Shown here: positions 59,401 to 64,000 of the stretch, one piece after another
How the letters are laid out: each line of letters starts with the position of its first letter
How positions within the stretch are numbered: the stretch's first letter is position 1
Assembly (NCBI GenBank): GCA_963576565.1
Contig: OY755047.1
Location: 36,175,851-36,239,850, forward strand
Reading direction: 5' to 3'
Source of the DNA: Aspidapion aeneum
Taxonomy: Eukaryota; Arthropoda; Insecta; Coleoptera; Brentidae
DNA length: 64,000 nt
Program-made: the position numbers and the translations under genes
Notes under the pieces: model-generated
Told to the model about the DNA's origin: nothing
The model's input: only the letters and a program-made list of their open reading frames with translations
Database searches by the model: none

Positions 59401-59767
59401 ATAAAACTAATTTTAAGAATTAAATCAATGTGCCTATATGAACATAAGGAGCTGTTATTCCGGCAGCTTTTTTTAACTATTTAAAACAAATTACTTAAGT
59501 TAACTTTAGTTCATAATATTAATTATTGTTATCTTTAGATATTTTAAACCATTCTTAGGTAGCTATTTCACGGTAGCTAAGACCAGATTAGCATTTATTT
59601 ATATTTTTTTAAGGTTTTAATCTTTCTTAATCTACTTTTGTGTTAGGCATTTTTTTATTTTTGTGAATTTTTTTAATTTTACCCATACACCCAACAACTA
59701 AAAACTGTAAAAAAAATCCTAGACGTAATTTTTTATAATAAAGATTTTAAAAATATTTCTTTTGTTC
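56476..59767 (+). other. 3' UTR and intergenic sequence
   Basis: This is the 3' UTR of the Fat-like gene to about 57010 or beyond, then AT-rich intergenic DNA. It holds a 16-bp palindrome GCAAATTTAAATTTGC (57381-57396) and an imperfect 24-bp-arm hairpin at 58735-58804. Open frames at 57222-57497 and 57780-58043 show no protein features. Confidence 0.45.
56987..56992 (+). terminator. Possible polyadenylation signal of the Fat-like gene
   Basis: A consensus AATAAA lies 512 nt after the stop codon in otherwise non-coding AT-rich sequence. Another AATAAA at 58280-58285 could serve a longer 3' UTR. Confidence 0.35.
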
Positions 59768-60173
59768 TAGAGGTGGGTTACGATTTCACGAACTGTGACT
59801 TTGTCACTGTGACTCGTCTGTCGCAGTCAGGGTCTGCTCCGGTCCGAAGGAAATAGCAGTGACATTTTGTCACAGTCTGGCACTGAGCGCCCCGACCGAA
59901 CCCCCGCGTCACCTACGGTGTTGCAGCAAGTCGCGATCCCAAACAGTTACAGTGACTGTTTCCCAGCTCGCTCTGACTATCGCGTCGCGTTGCCGCGGCA
60001 GCTCAGCGCAGCGTAGGGACCAATTTTCTAGAATACGATTTCGCTGTAGGTGCAGCATTTAAATGTATTGGTTAAACTGTTCCAAAAAATCACTGCTATT
60101 TGTCACCGTGACGCGACTGGAGCAGTCACGTCTTGTCACTGCTCCACTAAAATCGCAGGTTGGCCCATCTGTA
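59768..60173. mobile_element. hAT-type miniature element with 8-bp target duplication
   Basis: Exact TTTTGTTC copies stand at 59760-59767 and 60174-60181. The ends are TAGAGGTGGGTTACGATTTC and the inverse of AAATCGCAGGTTGGCCCATCTGTA, close to the AGRGGTGGGCAA ends of hAT elements. The 406-bp body is strikingly GC-rich for this region and full of GTGACNNNGTCAC-type inverted motifs. No transposase. Confidence 0.78.
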
Positions 60174-60302
60174 TTTTGTTCTATTTTGTCCAACATTTTG
60201 GTATGGTATACTATACAATGCGGTTGCAAACAAAAACAAGTCTATATTTTATGTTATTTCTAACCAAATATTAAATGTTTTTATGCGCTTTCTTTTTTTT
60301 GC

Positions 60303-60384
60303 TAGACAGTATTTTACAATTATACCATCTTTAGTTTTAACAAATAAAAAGTTATCGTTTTCTGTGGAACAGAAACAAGTAATT
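60303..60384 (-). pseudogene. Decayed duplicate of part of the RRP9 exon
   Basis: The + strand segment starting AGACAGTATTTTACAATTAT closely matches 61359-61440 of the RRP9 exon. On the minus strand it still reads NFLFVKTKDGIIVKYCL where the gene reads NFLFVGSKDGLIVKYCL. Similarity fades on both sides. It lies about 110 bp beyond the 3' end of the gene's coding region in the same orientation, so it is a partial duplication. Confidence 0.65.
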
Positions 60385-60493
60385 ATGTTTGTTCGGCATT
60401 GTTCTCACATAATAATTATCTATGTATGTGTGGTTAGGAACTAAAATGAATATAATATATTAACAAAAACTCACTAAATCCATAAAAAGCATT

Positions 60494-61636
60494 TTATTTT
60501 ATATTAAAAGTATAAACCATTACACAATTTTTGACTTGTTTAATCGTGGACCACCTTCCAAATCTGTATTCCCTACTGACCCCCACTAATAATTTGTGTC
60601 CATTCGAGGTAAAAACTAAGGCATTAACGAAACCTTCTACAGGTATTTTAAATATTTGTTTTGAAGACTTAAAACCATGTTCTAATTTCCAAAGCCTTAC
60701 AAATCCGTCATTTGAACCTGATGCTAGCAGATCCGTATTTGTGTGTGCCGCGATAGCTGTTATCCAATATGGTTGGTCATTGGAAGGATCTAAGCCGTGA
60801 GCTTTTTCTATAATTTGCAAAGGTTTTTTTCTTAAAACACTCCAAAAACAAATCTGACCGTCATCCCCTGCTGTCGCAAAATTTTCTTCGTTTATTAGCC
60901 GAATATTATCAATATTGCCGGCATGTCCGTTATAAATCAACTGAGTTTCTTCAGTTATCTTCCAAACTCTTATGTCTCTACCTCCCGAGGTAACGACTCT
61001 ATCCCTGTAAAGTGTGTCTATAGATGCAACCATATCTTGATGACCAAAAAGACTTTCTACATACATCATTTCATCTAAATTCCAGACCTTCACTGTCTTA
61101 TCTTTGCCACAAGAATATAACGTATGCGATTCTCGTTTAAATGATAAACCAAGTACCGAATTTTTGTGGCCCTTCAATGTTTTAATATGGTTTAAACTAG
61201 TTGGATCCCAAACCTGAATGTCCCCACTTTTATCACCAGACACTAAAAATTTGTTATCACTACATACAGCCAGACTTAAAATTTCAGAGGTGTGTCCTAA
61301 GATTGAACCATTATTTTGTCTAACAAAAGGAATCAAACCCACTTTGGCACAAGTTGTTAGACAGTATTTTACAATTAAACCATCTTTGCTTCCAACAAAT
61401 AAAAAATTATCATTTTGTGTGAGACAAAAACATGTTATGCTGTTTCTTTGTTGTTTGCACTTAAGAATTTTGGTACTTGTCTCACAAATACCTTTATACT
61501 TGTCTGCTACATTTAATCTAAGTTTACCAGTGTCCTTGAGGTAGTCCTCCTTAAGGCGTCTGGATAGAACATTGTTGTCGACTTCTTCCTTTTCAAGTCT
61601 TGCCTTTTCTTCTTTCTCAATTTCTTGAAGATAAAC
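60494..61636 (-). CDS. Rrp9: U3 snoRNP WD-repeat protein RRP9/U3-55K, 3' exon
   Basis: This single large minus-strand exon starts after the acceptor GTTTTGTAG (61637 side) and ends at the stop at 60494-60496. It encodes a charged helix (VYLQEIEKEEKARLEKEE, VLSRRLKEDYL) and then WD repeats with GHTSEILSLA, LKGHKNSVLGL, DKTVKVWNLDEMMYVESLFG and YNGHAGNIDNI. It ends HTNTDLLASGSNDGFVRLW and EYRFGRWSTIKQVKNCVMVY. The order and signature blocks (YVESLFGHQD, FGRWxxIK) are those of RRP9, which binds the U3 box C/D snoRNA and acts in 18S rRNA processing in the nucleolus. A GTG at 61342 is not the start, because the frame continues upstream to the splice site. Confidence 0.9.
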   Translation of the reverse strand, partial: VYLQEIEKEEKARLEKEEVDNNVLSRRLKEDYLKDTGKLRLNVADKYKGICETSTKILKCKQQRNSITCFCLTQNDNFLFVGSKDGLIVKYCLTTCAKVGLIPFVRQNNGSILGHTSEILSLAVCSDNKFLVSGDKSGDIQVWDPTSLNHIKTLKGHKNSVLGLSFKRESHTLYSCGKDKTVKVWNLDEMMYVESLFGHQDMVASIDTLYRDRVVTSGGRDIRVWKITEETQLIYNGHAGNIDNIRLINEENFATAGDDGQICFWSVLRKKPLQIIEKAHGLDPSNDQPYWITAIAAHTNTDLLASGSNDGFVRLWKLEHGFKSSKQIFKIPVEGFVNALVFTSNGHKLLVGVSREYRFGRWSTIKQVKNCVMVYTFNIK

Positions 61637-62131
61637 CTACAAAACAATAAATTTGCATCTCCTTTCAGCACACTCTACAAACTTAAAATTGTGTAGAGAA
61701 GTATGTAATAATTTAATATCTAGTTCATGATTCACGGTGTCCTTTTTAGTAAAGGAGCTTTGATTAGCTAACAATCTTTATTGGTACTAGATTCCGCTTT
61801 CAAATCCATAAAATTTAATCGGTAAATAGAATCAGAAAGAGCAAAATCATATATTTTCTGCAGATCTCGCAACAACATTTCATTCTGTTACTAACTTTTC
61901 CCCTTTTTACATTCTTAAAAGGTATCTGCTATTGTTCTTCTTTATCTTTTATTTTCAAAAAAAAACTTAAACTCAATTGCACTGTTCTTTATCTTCTGTC
62001 CCGTTTTCTTTTTTATGGGAAGAGCTGATAGTAAAAAGGATAGGCATATGGGGATGAGTTAGGTCAAAATATCAATCAATCAATTGTACCTATTGAAAAT
62101 TACATAACCAATAAAATGACAGCAATCTGGT

Positions 62132-62278
62132 TTAGGGCAGGTTTCTTAATAGAGGCTTAGCCCTGACGCGTGGGTTAGAAAAAGATGACTGACATATTTA
62201 CCACATGCTAAAAAAGACAGCTATCAAAGATAACCCACAGGTCAGGGCTAACCCTCTATTGAGAAACCAGCCCTTAAT
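62132..62278. mobile_element. Short inverted-repeat element (MITE)
   Basis: TTAGGGCAGGTTTCTTAATA at the left pairs with TATTGAGAAACCAGCCCTTAA at the right. The pairing continues inward through TTAGCCCTGACGCGTGGGTTA and TAACCCACAGGTCAGGGCTAA. Total length is about 147 bp. Confidence 0.65.
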
Positions 62279-62639
62279 TAATAATATACATTCAGAGCTT
62301 TTTTGGCGTTCACAAAAAAATTAAAACAATAAGAAGTATAAAATGTTTCAGAGTTTTTTGGTGTGTCACCACTCAAGGTAAGTGATTAATAATAATTTTA
62401 ATTAAATATAAATAAGTTAAAAAACTGGTGAAAATATAACATTAAAATTTCATCTTCTTTTAACAGTGTTGCCAGTTTCAACTAATTTTGGTCATTCCCT
62501 TACTGATCACACCCTCACATTTTTCAAATGTCTTGTCATTACAATTAGCTTAAGTAGTTTTTTATAATATGTATTTATTTAGTCAGTAATCTTGAATTTC
62601 CCTACAGGATTTAAATTTAACATTTTTTTTGACATGATC

Positions 62640-62712
62640 AACACCCTGTGGGTAAAATGTTTTCTATTTTGTAAACATGATTGAATAAAGAATCTATCTA
62701 TCTATCTATCAT
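62640..62712 (+). repeat. LINE-like 3' tail with CTAT repeats
   Basis: GATTGAATAAAGAATCTATC followed by further CTAT units looks like the 3' terminus of a CR1/Jockey-type LINE. No coding part is attached. Confidence 0.4.
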
Positions 62713-63037
62713 ACTACTTTAGAGTCGACTTTATGTACAAAATTATTTTTTAAAAAAATCATGAAAAGTTGTTTAATTTGCACCTTTAAACTTTTTAAGA
62801 CACCTATAATAATAGGTACTAAATGAGATATTTCACCTAGCTGCAATTTTAGATATTGAAATTGTTCAATTTGGAGAGAACAGCCCATACACTCGCCCAT
62901 ACAGTCCCACACTACAATACAAAACAAAACCAAGAAGTCCCATAGGAAAAGTGTATAACAACTTTTTGCAGATTCTGTACAACAGTTTCATAAAAAAAAA
63001 CAAGAATAAAAAGTTACCTGGTTGTCAAGTATTTAAC

Positions 63038-63061
63038 CTTAGCAAGATCTAGCCTAAATAG
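63038..63061 (-). CDS. Rrp9: Candidate 24-nt RRP9 exon
   Basis: On the minus strand a T-rich acceptor (TTTTTTTTAATTAG) is followed by 24 nt reading L-F-R-L-D-L-A-K and a GTTAAA donor, phase 0 on both sides. Joined to the large exon it gives RLDLAK-VYLQEIEKEE. RRP9 proteins have an RLRLAK-x-YL-type block at this point. An in-frame stop directly upstream means the exon must begin at this acceptor. It is very short and the donor is weak, so this is tentative. Confidence 0.4.
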
Positions 63062-64000
63062 CTAATTAAAAAAAATTTATGTCACCAGTTGCTTCAAGCT
63101 TTCTAAAACTCATGAATTTTGAAATCAGGAACAAAAGTTTTAAGAATATTAAATACATAGGGTGGAGTCACATTCAAAATAAAAACACATTGACAAAATT
63201 TAAACTACAAGTGCCTAAAAAAGTGACAATATAAAAAGTTTGACAGACAATTAAGGTAAACTGACTAGTCTTTGACACATTAAGAATGTTTTTTTTTCAG
63301 TAAAACATAAATATAAACTTATATGAATAAGCAAAAGCAGTTTTAAAAACAATTTATAACTTTTTCTTATAAGTAGAAATTGACACCCAAATTTCAATTA
63401 TTGACACCCAGTTTTATACACCCAAATTCCAATAACATCCAGTTATTGACACAGTTATTAAGAGATGCAAATTAATTACCTAAAAAATAACCTTAAATAC
63501 TGCTTTAGGATTACATATTTATTATTAAACAGGTACATACATAGGTAACCTATACAAAACCTATATAATACCTCAGAAGAGTTACCCCAGAAGCGACAAC
63601 ATGACACATAAAGCATTGCTCTTATGGGTATCGAATTCGTGACGTCACTTGACACTAACCCAACATTTTACACTGAAAGAAGAAGCACGAAACTTTACAC
63701 GGAAAAAAAATTATATTTACCTCGTAACACAAGAAAGTCGTAAATTATTTGATTTGAAAAGAAACGACTAGTTACTTACAGGGTGTCCGAAAAGTCCTAA
63801 TATACACAATAACTCTTATAAAATTATGTTGATTAAAAAAAATGCATTATAAAGTTATTATTTGTCACGACTCATTTATTTCAGCTATTAATATTAAAAC
63901 ATGTACAGGGCGTCCCCAAATTCTTATGTACACGCATATATAAATACAAAAAATGCATTTTTTTAAATAATACATACCTATTATATATAAAATTACATCT

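Larger units (their letters stand above)
61637..64000 (-). other. RRP9 intron and upstream sequence
   Basis: This is AT-rich. It holds a 147-bp inverted-repeat element (62132-62278), a LINE-like tail with (CTAT)n (about 62640-62712), the candidate small RRP9 exon at 63038-63061, a short TTGACACCCAAATT direct repeat (63378-63445), and ACAGGGTGTCCGAAAAGTCC (63779) with the related ACAGGGCGTCCCCAAATTCT (63904), which look like repeat termini. No further RRP9 exon was identified. Confidence 0.5.

Noticed and set aside
61340..61342. GTG as a start codon for the minus-strand WD protein
   Set aside because: The same frame runs on upstream for almost 300 nt with RRP9-like sequence to a splice acceptor, so this is an internal Val codon.
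1..64000. CRISPR array, operon, tRNA or rRNA
   Set aside because: No regularly spaced identical repeats, no tightly packed prokaryote-type genes and no cloverleaf or rRNA blocks were seen; the window is spliced animal DNA.

Overview
This is animal, almost certainly insect, genomic DNA: AT-rich, with many introns and densely packed with nested transposable elements. A beetle is my guess, from general look only. One very large gene fills most of the + strand. It is the 3' part of a Fat-like (kugelei / FAT1-3 type) giant cadherin. About 43 exons between 2364 and 56475 encode roughly 16-17 cadherin repeats, a Fat-type membrane-proximal region, two EGF modules, one laminin-G domain, four more EGF modules, one transmembrane helix and a cytoplasmic tail that ends in a PDZ ligand (-QTSV). 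The 5' exons, with the N-terminal cadherin repeats, lie outside the window. Most introns are in phase 1, many of them splitting a Gly codon.

Layout. 1-2363: upstream intron with a palindromic terminal-inverted-repeat element that carries a nested insertion. 2364-7337: cadherin exons, with two small in-frame cassette-exon candidates in one intron. 7537-12600: internally deleted BEL/Pao LTR retrotransposon on the minus strand with a 5-bp target duplication. 13343-23250: remaining cadherin exons and the membrane-proximal region. 23511-26619: EGF, LamG and EGF exons, with a roughly 650-bp poly(T)-centred palindrome inside the LamG intron. 26796-29011: transmembrane and cytoplasmic exons. About 29065-32394: broken RTE-type LINE. 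32496-32524: candidate alternative last exon ending in -ETAL. 33275-39689: decayed Ty3/Gypsy element, itself inside an older inverted-repeat element. 42735-42920 and 56330-56475: the last two coding exons, separated from the rest by two introns of more than 13 kb that hold LINE fragments, palindromic elements and a broken Jockey/CR1-like LINE (52193-55097).

Downstream, on the minus strand and convergent, lies the 3' part of the gene for the U3 snoRNP WD-repeat protein RRP9/U3-55K (60494-61636, plus a candidate 24-nt exon at 63038-63061). Its 5' end is outside the window or not found. Between the two genes sit a 406-bp hAT-type miniature element with an exact 8-bp target duplication (59768-60173) and a small decayed duplicate of part of the RRP9 exon.

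I see no operon, CRISPR array, tRNA or rRNA. No dedicated novel system is evident. The most interesting signals are the candidate alternative exons of the Fat-like gene (cassette microexons in a cadherin loop and a second PDZ-ending C-terminus), possible furin sites in its membrane-proximal region, a GC-AG intron, and several unusual palindromic insertions. Exon limits come from reading splice sites and frame by eye, and no search was run.
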